From Schumannella luteola (lineage in GTDB: Bacteria > Actinomycetota > Actinomycetes > Actinomycetales > Microbacteriaceae), in assembly GCF_013408685.1 (NCBI RefSeq), contig NZ_JACBZY010000001.1, positions 620,001-684,000 on the forward strand: 64,000 bases of DNA. Direction: 5' to 3'. The position numbers were made by a program, and so were the translations under genes. Positions 25,778 to 33,423 of this stretch are shown piece after piece. The notes below the pieces were generated by a model. It was not told the DNA's origin, ran no database searches, and saw nothing but the letters and a program-made list of their open reading frames with translations. Each line of letters opens with the position of its first letter. Position 1 is the stretch's first letter.

Positions 25778-27745
25778 TCAGGTGCCGCAGCGCACGGCCC
25801 GCGAGTCCGCACCGGCGAGGTTCTCCCACCGGATGTCGTTCAGGGTGAGGTCGAGGTCGCCGGTGCCGAGTGCGACGAAGGGGGTGTCGACCGCGCCGGG
25901 CTTGAGGCCGGCGGCGGTGAAGCACTCGGCGGGGATGATGACGTGCTGCGTGACCCCGGGCGGGAATCCGTTGACGATCGAGGTCACGTCGACGCTGCCA
26001 CCGCACGGGTACTCGCAGTGCACCGCGATCTCGAGCTGCTCGGCCGAGCCGGCGTTGCGGGTGACGTCGAACACGAGCGCGCCGTCGTCGGCCGCGATGT
26101 CGCGGAGGTCGATCGCCGTGCCGCTGGTCTGCGCGTACAGCTGGGCGGGACCGCCCTTCGCCCACTGGGCTCGGAAGCCGGCGTCCGACTGCGTCAGGGT
26201 CAGGTTCGGTCGCGCGGCGACGCCGTCGGCGAGCGGGGTGATGCCCCAGACGCCGGCCGCGTCGTTCGACTGCACGAACCACTTCAGCCCGGCGGTCGAG
26301 CTGCCGCCCGTGAAGACGGGCGAGGCGACGGTCGCCTTCGTGCCGTCCTGCTTCGCGACGCCCGACGGGGCCGGGGATGCGGTGACCTTGTGCGTGGCGC
26401 TCGCCGAGCTGCTGGGGCTGCGTGCCGCATCCGGGCCGGAGGTCGCGGCCTCGACGCCGCCGGCACGGCCGAGCGCGGCGGCGACGGCGATCGCGGCGAC
26501 GATGATCGCGGCCAGCGCGGCGCCGACGACGATCGCCGATCCGCGGTGCACGGTGAGGCGCCAGAGCGAGCGGTCGACGTCGGCCCGCTGCGCCGCGGTC
26601 ACCGACGTCGCCGTCGGCGCCGCGTCGGCGAGGACGCCCGGGGCGCCGGCACCGGCCGCGGCAGCAGCGGCAGGCGCCGCCGAGGTGGCGGCGAGCTCGC
26701 GCGCCCGCTCCGCCGCGCCGAGCGCGACCGTGAACTTCGGGTGATGGGTCGCCGCGACGGGACGGCCGACCGCGGCCACCTCCTCGGCGACGAAGGGGAT
26801 GCGCGACGAGCCGCCGGCGAGGATCACGGTCGACACGGCCTCCGCATCGATGCCGACGGAGTCGATCGTGCGCAGCAGCGCCGCGATCGCGAGCCCGACA
26901 GCGGGGCGGATGGCGCGCTCCAGGTCGGCTCGGGTGAGAGTGACCGCCTGCACGGCGTCGTCGAACGGCAGGTGCACCACCGTCTCCTCGCGCACCGACA
27001 GCGCCTCCTTCGCGCTCGTGCACGCCTCGTCGATCGCGGCGAGCGTCGCCGCGTCGGCGGGCTGCCCGGGGTCGAGGGCCGAGATGCGGCCGCCGGCGCG
27101 CTGGTCGAGCAGGCCGCGCACGGCGTCGTCGAAGTCGTCGCCGCCCAGGTGCTCGACGCCCTCGGGGCTGCCGAGCACCTCGAGGCCGTCGGCGCCCATC
27201 CGCAGCACCGTCGCATCGAAGGTGCGGCCGCCGAGATCGAAGACGGCGACGATCGTGCCCTCGACGAGGCGCTGCTCGCGGGAGACGTAGGTGGCGGTCG
27301 CGACCGGCTCGGTGACGATCGCGTCGACGGCGACGCCCGAGAGCGCGGCGATGTGAGCGAACTGCTCGCGTCGGTACGGTCCCCACGCGGCGGGACAGGT
27401 GAGCACCACCCGTTCGGGCGGGTGGCCGTGCTGCTCGGTGAGCTGGGCGACGACATCCCGCAGCTGCGCGGCCATGAGAGCCTCGGGGGCGAAGCCGACG
27501 CCGCCGACGATGATCGGCGTCGGGTCGCCGACACGGCGCTTGAAACCGCGCACGAGACGGGCCGGGTCCCCCTCGGCGGCCAGCAGCGCGGCGCGGCCGG
27601 TGAGGATCGTGCCATCGGCGGAGCAGAACGCGACAGACGGCTCGACGAGCAGCGGTGAGAGCTGCGCGGCGCGGGTTCCGAGCTCGTCGCCGATCGCGAC
27701 CGCGATCGAGGTCGTCCCGAGGTCTACGCCGATGGAATATCGCAC
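25778..27745 (-). CDS. Membrane-spanning Hsp70-like protein with extracellular ExoP/galactose-binding-like domain, 655 aa
   Basis: The GTG at 27745 begins directly at the Hsp70 fold and stands 7 bases after a TATCGT -10 box, so the mRNA is probably leaderless. Residues 1 to about 350 are an actin/Hsp70 nucleotide-binding domain with phosphate loops GVDLGTT (6-12) and VFDLGGRTFD (168-177) and adenosine motif ILAGGSSRIPFV (308-319). No Hsp70 substrate-binding domain follows. One membrane helix lies at about 402-425, then a Ser/Ala-rich linker. Residues about 475-655 (LKWFVQSNDAAGVWGITPL, IAVHCEYPCGGSVDV, PAECFTAAGL, LDLTLNDIRWEN) resemble the ExoP galactose-binding-like domain found at the end of some GH3 glucosidases. 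This suggests a sensor that couples a cell-surface glycan ligand to a cytosolic Hsp70-type switch. Confidence 0.85.
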   Translation of the reverse strand: MRYSIGVDLGTTSIAVAIGDELGTRAAQLSPLLVEPSVAFCSADGTILTGRAALLAAEGDPARLVRGFKRRVGDPTPIIVGGVGFAPEALMAAQLRDVVAQLTEQHGHPPERVVLTCPAAWGPYRREQFAHIAALSGVAVDAIVTEPVATATYVSREQRLVEGTIVAVFDLGGRTFDATVLRMGADGLEVLGSPEGVEHLGGDDFDDAVRGLLDQRAGGRISALDPGQPADAATLAAIDEACTSAKEALSVREETVVHLPFDDAVQAVTLTRADLERAIRPAVGLAIAALLRTIDSVGIDAEAVSTVILAGGSSRIPFVAEEVAAVGRPVAATHHPKFTVALGAAERARELAATSAAPAAAAAAGAGAPGVLADAAPTATSVTAAQRADVDRSLWRLTVHRGSAIVVGAALAAIIVAAIAVAAALGRAGGVEAATSGPDAARSPSSSASATHKVTASPAPSGVAKQDGTKATVASPVFTGGSSTAGLKWFVQSNDAAGVWGITPLADGVAARPNLTLTQSDAGFRAQWAKGGPAQLYAQTSGTAIDLRDIAADDGALVFDVTRNAGSAEQLEIAVHCEYPCGGSVDVTSIVNGFPPGVTQHVIIPAECFTAAGLKPGAVDTPFVALGTGDLDLTLNDIRWENLAGADSRAVRCGT

Positions 27746-27752
27746 GAAGCAG

Positions 27753-27758
27753 ACGATA
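27753..27758 (-). promoter_or_regulatory. -10 element TATCGT of a leaderless promoter for the Hsp70-like gene
   Basis: Read on the minus strand, TATCGT is followed after 7 bases by the GTG start at 27745. This matches the TANNNT-N6/7-start pattern seen at several genes in this window. Confidence 0.65.
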
Positions 27759-27815
27759 GACGACCGGTGTGTCACGAGTGTTGCCGTGATCCTCATCTGC
27801 TTCGCACGGCCGCCG

Positions 27816-27821
27816 TAGGAT
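27816..27821 (+). promoter_or_regulatory. -10 element TAGGAT for the response-regulator operon
   Basis: TAGGAT lies 52 bases before the GTG at 27873, so transcription would start near 27828 and give a leader of about 45 bases. It is divergent from the Hsp70-like promoter, with about 58 bases between the two -10 boxes. Confidence 0.55.
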
Positions 27822-27872
27822 GAGCGCGACGCGCCCCGGCGACGGAGAGCGCACGGCGGCTGAAGGGGATGC

Positions 27873-28553
27873 GTGGCATCGATGCGGGTGGCGATCGCCG
27901 ACGACGGCACGCTGTTCCGCGAGGGTCTCGTCATGCTGCTCGGCGCGGCAGGGCACGAGGTCGTCGCCGCGCATGACGACGGCGACCAGCTGCTGGCGAC
28001 GCTGGGCGAGCAGCAGGTCGACATCGCCGTGCTCGACATCCGCATGCCACCCGGTGAAGAGGGCGGACTCTCGACCGCGACCCGCATCCGCGCGCTGCAT
28101 CCGCGGGTCGGACTGCTGCTGCTGTCGCACTACGCGGAATCGCACTACCTGCGCACCATGCTCGCGATCGGCACCGAGGGCATCGGCTATCGCCTCAAAG
28201 AGCGCATCGCCGGCGTGCAGATGCTCAACGACACCCTCGAGCGCATCCTCGCCCGCGAGATCGTCATCGAGCCGGTGCTCGCGTCGCGGCTCGTCGAGAT
28301 CGGCGAGCACCGCGACGTCGCGATCAGCGGCCTCGGCGAGCGCGAGCTCGACGTGCTGCGGCTCATGGCCGAGGGGCGCGCGAACCGCTCGATCGCCGAA
28401 GAGCTCTTCGTCTCGGTGAAAGCGGTCGAGAAGCACGTCGCGTCGCTGTTCGTGAAGCTCGGCATCCCCGCCGACGCCACGATGCACCACCGCCGGGTGC
28501 TCGCGGTGCTCACCTACCTGCAGGCGCAGAAGGTCGACGGCGGCGGACGATGA
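27873..28553 (+). CDS. NarL/LuxR-family response regulator, 226 aa
   Basis: A receiver domain fills residues 4-120: acidic pair Asp10-Asp11, phospho-acceptor Asp55 in VLDIRMPP, Ser85 and Lys109. A LuxR-type helix-turn-helix lies at about 160-215 (LGERELDVLRLMAEGRANRSIAEELFVSVKAVEKHVASLFVKLG). The GTG at 27873 is 4 bases after GAAGGGG; an ATG at 27882 is an alternative that removes three residues. Its stop overlaps the ATG of the pseudo-kinase gene (ATGA, 28550-28553), so the two proteins are made together. The nearest intact kinase is the convergent gene at 30498-31445. The regulated genes are unknown; the divergent Hsp70-like gene is the obvious candidate. Confidence 0.93.
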   Translation: MASMRVAIADDGTLFREGLVMLLGAAGHEVVAAHDDGDQLLATLGEQQVDIAVLDIRMPPGEEGGLSTATRIRALHPRVGLLLLSHYAESHYLRTMLAIGTEGIGYRLKERIAGVQMLNDTLERILAREIVIEPVLASRLVEIGEHRDVAISGLGERELDVLRLMAEGRANRSIAEELFVSVKAVEKHVASLFVKLGIPADATMHHRRVLAVLTYLQAQKVDGGGR

Positions 28554-30310
28554 CCGATCCGGCACCGCGCGAGGTGGCGGAGGTGCTCGCGACGACACCA
28601 CGCGACGCACTGCTCTGGGCGCTGCTCGAGAACCTGGCCAGAGGCATCGCCGCCCCCGACGGCGCCCTGCCGCAGGTGCGGCTGCTGCGCCGCTTCGACG
28701 ACGGCCACCACCAGCAGGTCGCGGCCTGGCCGGATGACGGCGCCCCGGCCGCGCACGGCGAGGCCGACGAGCATCCCGTTCACGGGGTGGGCGTGCTCGA
28801 GATCCGCCCGCCCGCCGACCTCGGCGGCGCGCGTCGCCGTCGACTGCTCGACGAGACGTGCGTCTGGCTCGCCGCGACCGTGCGCGCCGCTCGCGCCATG
28901 CGCACGCTCGACCGCGCCCGGCGCGACGCCGAGCAGCGGGAGAAGGAGGCCGAGCGGGCCGAGGTGCGCGCCGCGCGGGTGCGCGAGGGCGAGCGGATCC
29001 GGCTGGTCGAGACGATCACGACCGCGACCGTGCACGACCTCGCGGCGCTGCGCGCGCTGCTCGCGAAGCCGGCGGATGCGGTCGAGTGGCCCGCCATCCA
29101 CGCCTCAGCCGAGCAGCTCATCGCCGACCTGCGCGACGCCGTGCGCGGGGTGTTCCCGGCGATGCTGCCCGACCGCGGCGCCGAGGAGACCCTGCGCGAA
29201 CTGGCGGCGGCGCTGCCGGTGCCGATCGATGTGACCGGCGGGCTGGGCCGCCGGGCCGGCTGGGACATCGAGTCGGGCTTCTACCACGCGGTCGCCGGCA
29301 CGCTCACGGCCGTCGCCCGGATGGGCGGACGGATGAGCCTGCGGCTGCGTCGAGCCGACGCGCTCGTCGCCCGGATCGGCAGCGCGCAGCCGGTCGACGC
29401 GGCCCACCTGACCCATGCGCTGACAGTGGATGCCGAGCGCATCGCCTCGCTCGGCGGCGCGCTCGTGGTGCGCGAGGTCGGCGAGGCCGTCGAGGTGGAG
29501 GTGACGATGCCCGACCGCAGCGAGGTGACGTCGCTGCCGATCGGCAACCGGCAGATCGAGGCTCGGCCCGTGCACGGCCGGGTCGGCACTCTCGTCGAGG
29601 TCGCCGGGCTGCCCGCCGACGAGCTCGAGGCGTGCCGTGACGCGCTCGCCGCGCCGGTGACGCTGCTCGTCGTGCAGGGTCCGCTCCCGGCGCCGATGCC
29701 CGGGGTGCAGACGGTGCTGTGCGACGCGGCGCCCGACACGGCGCTCGCGGCCGAGATCCGCGACCGCGACGGCCGCTGGGGCGTCATCGACGCCGTCGTC
29801 TGCGCGCTCACGCCGCGACCGGGCTTCGCGGCGGGACTCGGCGCGGGCCAGCTGCTGTTCCGCGACGGCGTCGCGCCCGCCGAGGCCGTCGCGGCGCTCG
29901 CGGCCCGCGCACCCGTGCTCGCCGCGCGTCGCGTGCTCGAGCGTCTCGCGACACGGGCCGCCGCCGAGGACTCCGCCGCGCTGCGCTGGCAGATCGACGA
30001 GCTGCGCGCCGGCGCGCACGAGCTGGCCGAGGACGCGCTGCTCGACGACGTCGCCCGCGGGCGGGCCCCCGACATCGTCGACGCCGCCGCGGCACGGCTC
30101 GCCGGCGCCGACGGCGGCGAGGCGCACGTGCGACTCGGGCTGCCCGCCGACGCCGACCCCGACCAGCTGCACACCGAGGCGCTCGCGGCGCTCGCCCGCT
30201 GGCAGCAGGTCGTGGCGACACCGGGCGGCGCCGCGCGCCGCCGGGCCGCCGAGGTGCTCGAGCGCAGCGCGGCCGGTCTGGTCGCGCGCTCGACGCTCAC
30301 CTCCCGCTAG
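28550..30310 (+). CDS. Pseudo-histidine kinase coupled to the response regulator, 586 aa
   Basis: The segment GERIRLVETITTATVHDLAALRALL (about 147-171) aligns without gaps to the dimerisation/phosphoacceptor helix of the intact kinase at 30498-31445 (ERRRLERDLHDGAQHHLVALR), but Thr157 stands where the phospho-histidine should be. The ATP-binding part is also degenerate: the N-box glutamate and asparagine are missing in GFYHAVAGTLTAVARM, there is no DxGxG, and the last G-box reads GEAVEVEV. Residues about 360-586 add an unassigned helical region (LLVVQGPLPAPMPGVQ to the end) that might be a remnant receiver. It is probably not a kinase but a scaffold or inhibitor for the response regulator with which it is translationally coupled. 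The fold is inferred by motif alignment. Confidence 0.75.
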   Translation: MTDPAPREVAEVLATTPRDALLWALLENLARGIAAPDGALPQVRLLRRFDDGHHQQVAAWPDDGAPAAHGEADEHPVHGVGVLEIRPPADLGGARRRRLLDETCVWLAATVRAARAMRTLDRARRDAEQREKEAERAEVRAARVREGERIRLVETITTATVHDLAALRALLAKPADAVEWPAIHASAEQLIADLRDAVRGVFPAMLPDRGAEETLRELAAALPVPIDVTGGLGRRAGWDIESGFYHAVAGTLTAVARMGGRMSLRLRRADALVARIGSAQPVDAAHLTHALTVDAERIASLGGALVVREVGEAVEVEVTMPDRSEVTSLPIGNRQIEARPVHGRVGTLVEVAGLPADELEACRDALAAPVTLLVVQGPLPAPMPGVQTVLCDAAPDTALAAEIRDRDGRWGVIDAVVCALTPRPGFAAGLGAGQLLFRDGVAPAEAVAALAARAPVLAARRVLERLATRAAAEDSAALRWQIDELRAGAHELAEDALLDDVARGRAPDIVDAAAARLAGADGGEAHVRLGLPADADPDQLHTEALAALARWQQVVATPGGAARRRAAEVLERSAAGLVARSTLTSR

Positions 30311-30373
30311 TCGGAGCCTTCGCCGGCGCGGGAGCCGGGCCGGCGGCGCTGAGGTTGCAAATACTGGGCCATC

Positions 30374-30447
30374 GGCGCGGATACTGGCTGGTCGGCGTTG
30401 CGGGGACGCCCGCGGGCGCGGTGCCCTGAGTGGCCAGTATCCGCGTC
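30374..30447 (-). repeat. 74-bp inverted-repeat element, copy A (reverse orientation)
   Basis: The ends are GGCGCGGATACTG and CAGTATCCGCGTC, giving 12 of 13 complementary bases. Read in reverse complement it aligns without gaps to the copies at 32060 and 32224, with CGCGGGCG at the same offset of 33 bases. It lies between two convergent genes (pseudo-kinase and kinase). Confidence 0.8.
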
Positions 30448-30497
30448 TGTCGTCAGGGTCCGCACCGTCGGACGACCTGGCGGGCCGGCGGGCGCGC

Positions 30498-31445
30498 TCA
30501 GTACGGCACGGCGGCGATGACGCGGGTGCCCTCGCCGGGCGCCGAGTGCACCTCGAGCGTGCCGGCGATCGCCCGGATGCGGTCGGCGAGGTACGCGAGC
30601 CCGCCCACGCCATCCCCGACCACGAAGCCCGGGCCGTCGTCGCGCACCTCGACGCGCGCCCGGCCGTGATCCAGTCGGGCCTCGACCAGGACGCGGGCGC
30701 CCGGCGCGTGCTTGTGCGCATTGCTGACGGCCTCGAGCGCCAGGTAGTACAGCGCCGACTCGACGGCGGGCATGAGGCGGGGGATGTCGGCATCCACCTC
30801 GACGTCGGCTCCGGCGAGCGCACGGAGAGCGCCCTGCAGCCCGGAGGTCGCGAGTACCTTCGGCAGCACGCCGCGCGCCGTCGCGATCAGCAGCTCCTCC
30901 GCCGCGTCGAGCTGCGTGCCGAGCGCGGCGAGCCGCGCATCCGCATCGGGTTCGTTCTGCAGGTGGTCTCCGAGCGCGATCGCCATGCGCAGCGCCACGA
31001 GGTGATGCTGCGCGCCGTCGTGCAGGTCGCGCTCGAGGCGACGGCGCTCGTGCTCCATGTCGGCCGACGCGCGCCAGCGCACATCGTCGATGCGGCGCGC
31101 CGCCTCCTGCTGCCGGCGCCGGGCGTGCCAGGTCGCATCCTCGGCCGCGTAGGGCGTGAGCAGCACAAGCAGCGGCTGCCACCCGGTCGGCGACGGCATC
31201 GCGTGCGCCGGAGCGACGGTCGCGACGATGTCGGGATCGGTGCCGAGCACGAGCGTCGTGACCTCGCCGTGCTGCTGCGGATCGTGCGCGCCCCAGCTGA
31301 GCGCCTTCGTGCCAAGGCTCAGCTCGAGGCGCGACGCGCCGATCGCCTCCGCCGCGATCGCGACCAGCGTCGAGGGCGGCGGCGGGGTGTCGGAGACGGC
31401 GAGCGCCGCCGTCAGCGCAGCGCCGATCCGGTCTTCGACACGCAT
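30498..31445 (-). CDS. Sensor histidine kinase of the HisKA_3/NarX-DesK type, 315 aa
   Basis: Residues about 1-115 are an unassigned sensory region with no clear membrane helix, so the kinase may be cytosolic. The dimerisation helix carries the phospho-acceptor His142 in ERRRLERDLHDGAQHHLV. The ATPase domain has N-box EAVSNAHKHA, DDGPGF and the loop GEGTRV, all intact. Such kinases phosphorylate NarL-type regulators, and the regulator at 27873 is the likely partner. The ATG at 31445 lies 6 bases after a TAGCGT box, so the mRNA is probably leaderless. The gene converges on the pseudo-kinase gene with copy A of the 74-bp repeat between them. Confidence 0.93.
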   Translation of the reverse strand: MRVEDRIGAALTAALAVSDTPPPPSTLVAIAAEAIGASRLELSLGTKALSWGAHDPQQHGEVTTLVLGTDPDIVATVAPAHAMPSPTGWQPLLVLLTPYAAEDATWHARRRQQEAARRIDDVRWRASADMEHERRRLERDLHDGAQHHLVALRMAIALGDHLQNEPDADARLAALGTQLDAAEELLIATARGVLPKVLATSGLQGALRALAGADVEVDADIPRLMPAVESALYYLALEAVSNAHKHAPGARVLVEARLDHGRARVEVRDDGPGFVVGDGVGGLAYLADRIRAIAGTLEVHSAPGEGTRVIAAVPY

Positions 31446-31451
31446 GCCGCG

Positions 31452-31457
31452 ACGCTA
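31452..31457 (-). promoter_or_regulatory. -10 element TAGCGT of the leaderless kinase promoter
   Basis: On the minus strand TAGCGT, six bases, then the ATG at 31445. This is the standard leaderless spacing of this window. Confidence 0.7.
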
Positions 31458-31488
31458 GCAGTGCCGCGGCGCGCGAGGGAGAGGGCCG

Positions 31489-31812
31489 TCAGATGCCGAG
31501 CTCGTCGAGCGCATCCTCGACGGTCTCGAGCTCGCGCGAAGGCTCCTCGCCGTCTTCGGGCACGATGAGCACGCCGAAGCCGTCATCCACCGGCACGATG
31601 AGCCCGACGACCTCGTCGTCGACGACGACCTCGAGCACGACGTCGTCGCGGCCGCCGTCGAGCGTGAACGGCACGGCCTCGTCGTCGCCGGACTTCGCCT
31701 CGAACGGTTCCTCGCGCTCGGGAGCCCGCAGCAGCACATCGGTGCCGCGGTGGTCGATCTCGAACGCGGACTGGACGGCCGCCTCCACGAATGCGTCATC
31801 CAGGTCGGTCAT
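31489..31812 (-). CDS. Small acidic protein of unknown function, 107 aa
   Basis: The ATG at 31812 is preceded by GGGGGA. Upstream in-frame codons (to 32022) are rich in Arg/Gly/Cys and look non-coding. The protein is very acidic, with a beta-rich centre (DVVLEVVVDDEVVGLIVPVDDGFGVLIVPEDGEEP) and a helical end ELETVEDALDELGI. No signal peptide, membrane segment or known domain was recognised. It is in the same direction as the kinase gene, 43 bases upstream of it, but the kinase has its own promoter. It may be a cytosolic adaptor; this is unproven. Confidence 0.75.
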   Translation of the reverse strand: MTDLDDAFVEAAVQSAFEIDHRGTDVLLRAPEREEPFEAKSGDDEAVPFTLDGGRDDVVLEVVVDDEVVGLIVPVDDGFGVLIVPEDGEEPSRELETVEDALDELGI

Positions 31813-32059
31813 TCCCCCAGCTTCTCGCGTGCCGGCTCGCCGCCGCCACTCCGCCGCCGCGCCCCGCGTGGCGCGCCCGGGTGGCGCGCACGCATCCACC
31901 GTCCGGCCTCCGCGCACGCCGCCCGGCGCACACCGTCCGCGCGCCATGTGCACGGAAGCGGCTGAGCGGCACCATCGAGCACCATTGCGGCTCGGCCACC
32001 CTTCTGACCCGCCTCCGTGCACGAGAAGCTCCGCTAACGTGACCCTCCCCGCCGCCGGC

Positions 32060-32133
32060 GACGCCGATACTGGCGACCCGCAGCGCCGAGTTCGCGGGCG
32101 CCGCCGCCCCGCCGACCGGACAGTATCCGCAGC
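32060..32133 (+). repeat. 74-bp inverted-repeat element, copy B
   Basis: The ends are GACGCCGATACTG and CAGTATCCGCAGC, and the core contains CGCGGGCG at 32093-32100. It has the same length, ends and core position as copy C and as the reverse complement of copy A. Confidence 0.85.
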
Positions 32134-32158
32134 ACGATCGCAGCGATCGGGGGCAGCC

Positions 32159-32219
32159 GTTTCGGATCAGCGACCCGACCGAGCCGCCCAGAAACCCGAC
32201 CACCCCGCACATCCGAGAC
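32159..32219 (+). repeat. 61-bp inverted-repeat element, copy 1
   Basis: The ends are GTTTCGGAT and ATCCGAGAC (one mismatch), with a 43-base middle that includes GACCCGACCGAGCC and CCCGAC. It has the same length and aligned motifs as the element at 33616-33676. It lies between copies B and C of the 74-bp family. Confidence 0.75.
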
Positions 32220-32223
32220 CCCC

Positions 32224-32297
32224 GACGCCGATACTGCTCATCCGCGGCGCTGTGGTCGCGGGCGGCATCGCCCCGACGCCTGGGCAGTATCCGCGTC
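32224..32297 (+). repeat. 74-bp inverted-repeat element, copy C
   Basis: The ends are GACGCCGATACTG and CAGTATCCGCGTC, complementary in 12 of 13 bases, and the core CGCGGGCG is at offset 33. The spacing from copy B is 164 bases start to start. Confidence 0.85.
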
Positions 32298-32359
32298 ACG
32301 ACACTCGGCCGGCCGACGCGCGTTCGTCTGGCCGACCCCGCGCACCGGACGCCCGCGGC

Positions 32360-32752
32360 TCAGACCAGGCGGCCGACCACGATGCCGAGCACGCCGGCCG
32401 CGACGGCGACCACGAGCATCCCGAGTCCGTTGAGCGTCGCCGCGATCCAGCGCCGCGCCTGCAGCAGCCGCACGGTCTCGAAGCTCGCGGTGCTGAACGT
32501 CGTGTAGCCGCCCATGAGCCCGGTGCCGAGCGCGCTGACGAGCAGGGCCGGCGCGGCGTTCGCCTCGGCGAGACCGGCGAGCAGGCCGAGGATGAACGAC
32601 CCCGTCACGTTGATCACGAGCGTTCCGACGGGGAACGTCGCGAGGCGGGGGCTGCGCGCGCTGCGTCCGCGGATGAGTCCGTCGAGCGCGAGGCGGGCGG
32701 CGGCGCCGAGTCCGCCGCAGAGGGCGACGACGAGCACGGTCACGACGGTCAT
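32360..32752 (-). CDS. crcB: Fluoride channel subunit FluC/CrcB, 130 aa
   Basis: A small four-helix membrane protein with the family marks: GGxGAAAR near the N-terminus, the pore segment NVTGSFILG (Asn48, Phe53) and the loop GGYTTFSTASFE. FluC forms dual-topology dimers that let fluoride leave the cell. The length of 130 is normal. Its ATG overlaps the stop of the second crcB gene by ATGA (32749-32752), so the two are co-translated. Paired crcB genes in Gram-positive bacteria commonly make a heterodimer with fixed, opposite topologies, which fits the arrangement here. Confidence 0.95.
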   Translation of the reverse strand: MTVVTVLVVALCGGLGAAARLALDGLIRGRSARSPRLATFPVGTLVINVTGSFILGLLAGLAEANAAPALLVSALGTGLMGGYTTFSTASFETVRLLQARRWIAATLNGLGMLVVAVAAGVLGIVVGRLV

Positions 32753-33336
32753 GCGCCGGCCTCCTCGGCGTCGGCGTCAGCGGAGGCCCCGGGCGAACCC
32801 GGCGACCGAGCCGCACCCGACGAGCCCGCCGCATCCACCGCCCGCACGATCCGCCGAGCCAGCAGGATGCCGCCGAGCGACGCGAGCGCCCCGAGCAGCA
32901 GCGTCGCGAGCGGGTAGAGCAGTCCGAGCAGCGCGTCCCCGCCGAGCAGCAGCTTGGCGCTGTCGGCGGCGAGCGCCGAGTAGGTCGTGTAGCCGCCGAG
33001 CACGCCGGTTCCGACGAGCAGGCGCACGCTGCGGCGGCGGCCCTCGTCGGGTCCGCGGCGGGCGAGTCCCTCGAGTAGCGCTCCGAGGATGAGCGCTCCG
33101 CTGAGGTTGATGAGCAGGATGCTGACCGGCAGCCCGCCCGGACGCGGCAGCGCCAGATCGATCAGCTCCCGCACGAGCGTGGCGACGGTGCCGCCCGCGA
33201 TCACCAGCAGCAGCGAGGTGGGGCGCAGGTGCACCGGAAGCGAGCGTCCGGTGGCGAGTTCCACCGCATCCGTGTCGGGGTCGAGCGGAAGCTCGGGCGC
33301 GGTGTCGGGGCGGTAGATGTCGGGGCGGTCGTTCAC
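32749..33336 (-). CDS. crcB: Second FluC/CrcB-like fluoride channel subunit, 195 aa
   Basis: The GTG at 33336 has GGGAG about 4 bases upstream; an in-frame GTG at 33390 would start inside the candidate riboswitch and is less likely. Residues 1-40 are a hydrophilic extension. Four membrane helices then follow, with the family segment INLSGALILG (Asn77) and GGYTTYSAL. The third-helix TTFSTF-type motif is partly changed (TTYSALAADS), as expected for the divergent half of a heterodimeric channel. It lies first in the operon, directly behind the candidate fluoride riboswitch, and its stop overlaps the start of the other crcB gene. Confidence 0.9.
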   Translation of the reverse strand: MNDRPDIYRPDTAPELPLDPDTDAVELATGRSLPVHLRPTSLLLVIAGGTVATLVRELIDLALPRPGGLPVSILLINLSGALILGALLEGLARRGPDEGRRRSVRLLVGTGVLGGYTTYSALAADSAKLLLGGDALLGLLYPLATLLLGALASLGGILLARRIVRAVDAAGSSGAARSPGSPGASADADAEEAGA

Positions 33337-33370
33337 GGGTCTCCCATCTGCAGGCACGTCGAAGTGCCGA

Positions 33371-33423
33371 GACAGGGACTGTTGTCGCACCAGGTGCGAG
33401 GTTCGGTTCCGGTGAGCCCCACC
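33371..33423 (-). promoter_or_regulatory. Candidate fluoride (crcB-type) riboswitch
   Basis: On the minus strand, GGTGGGGCTCACC (33423-33411) forms stem GGTG/CACC with GGGGCT in between. AACCG follows (33408-33404), then hairpin TCGCACC/GGTGCGA (33399-33385), then AGTCCC (33380-33375), which can pair with GGGGCT as the pseudoknot. This is the order of elements in the fluoride riboswitch, and it lies 35 bases before two crcB genes. The usual UGAUG part is changed, so a model search is needed. A GGCAC/GTGCC hairpin at 33353-33368 could be the expression switch. Confidence 0.5.

Larger units (their letters stand above)
31813..32359. other. 547-bp intergenic region with three short repeat elements and no gene
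   Basis: No convincing coding frame exists on either strand. It holds 74-bp elements at 32060-32133 and 32224-32297 and a 61-bp element at 32159-32219. A plus-strand TAACGT near 32035 is a possible -10 box, but no gene follows it. The region separates the acidic-protein gene from the fluoride-channel genes. Confidence 0.8.

Noticed and set aside
27746-28087. N-terminal extension of the Hsp70-like gene
   Set aside because: Ser/Cys/Arg-rich sequence overlapping the divergent response regulator; the Hsp70 motif starts right at the GTG at 27745, which has its own -10 box.
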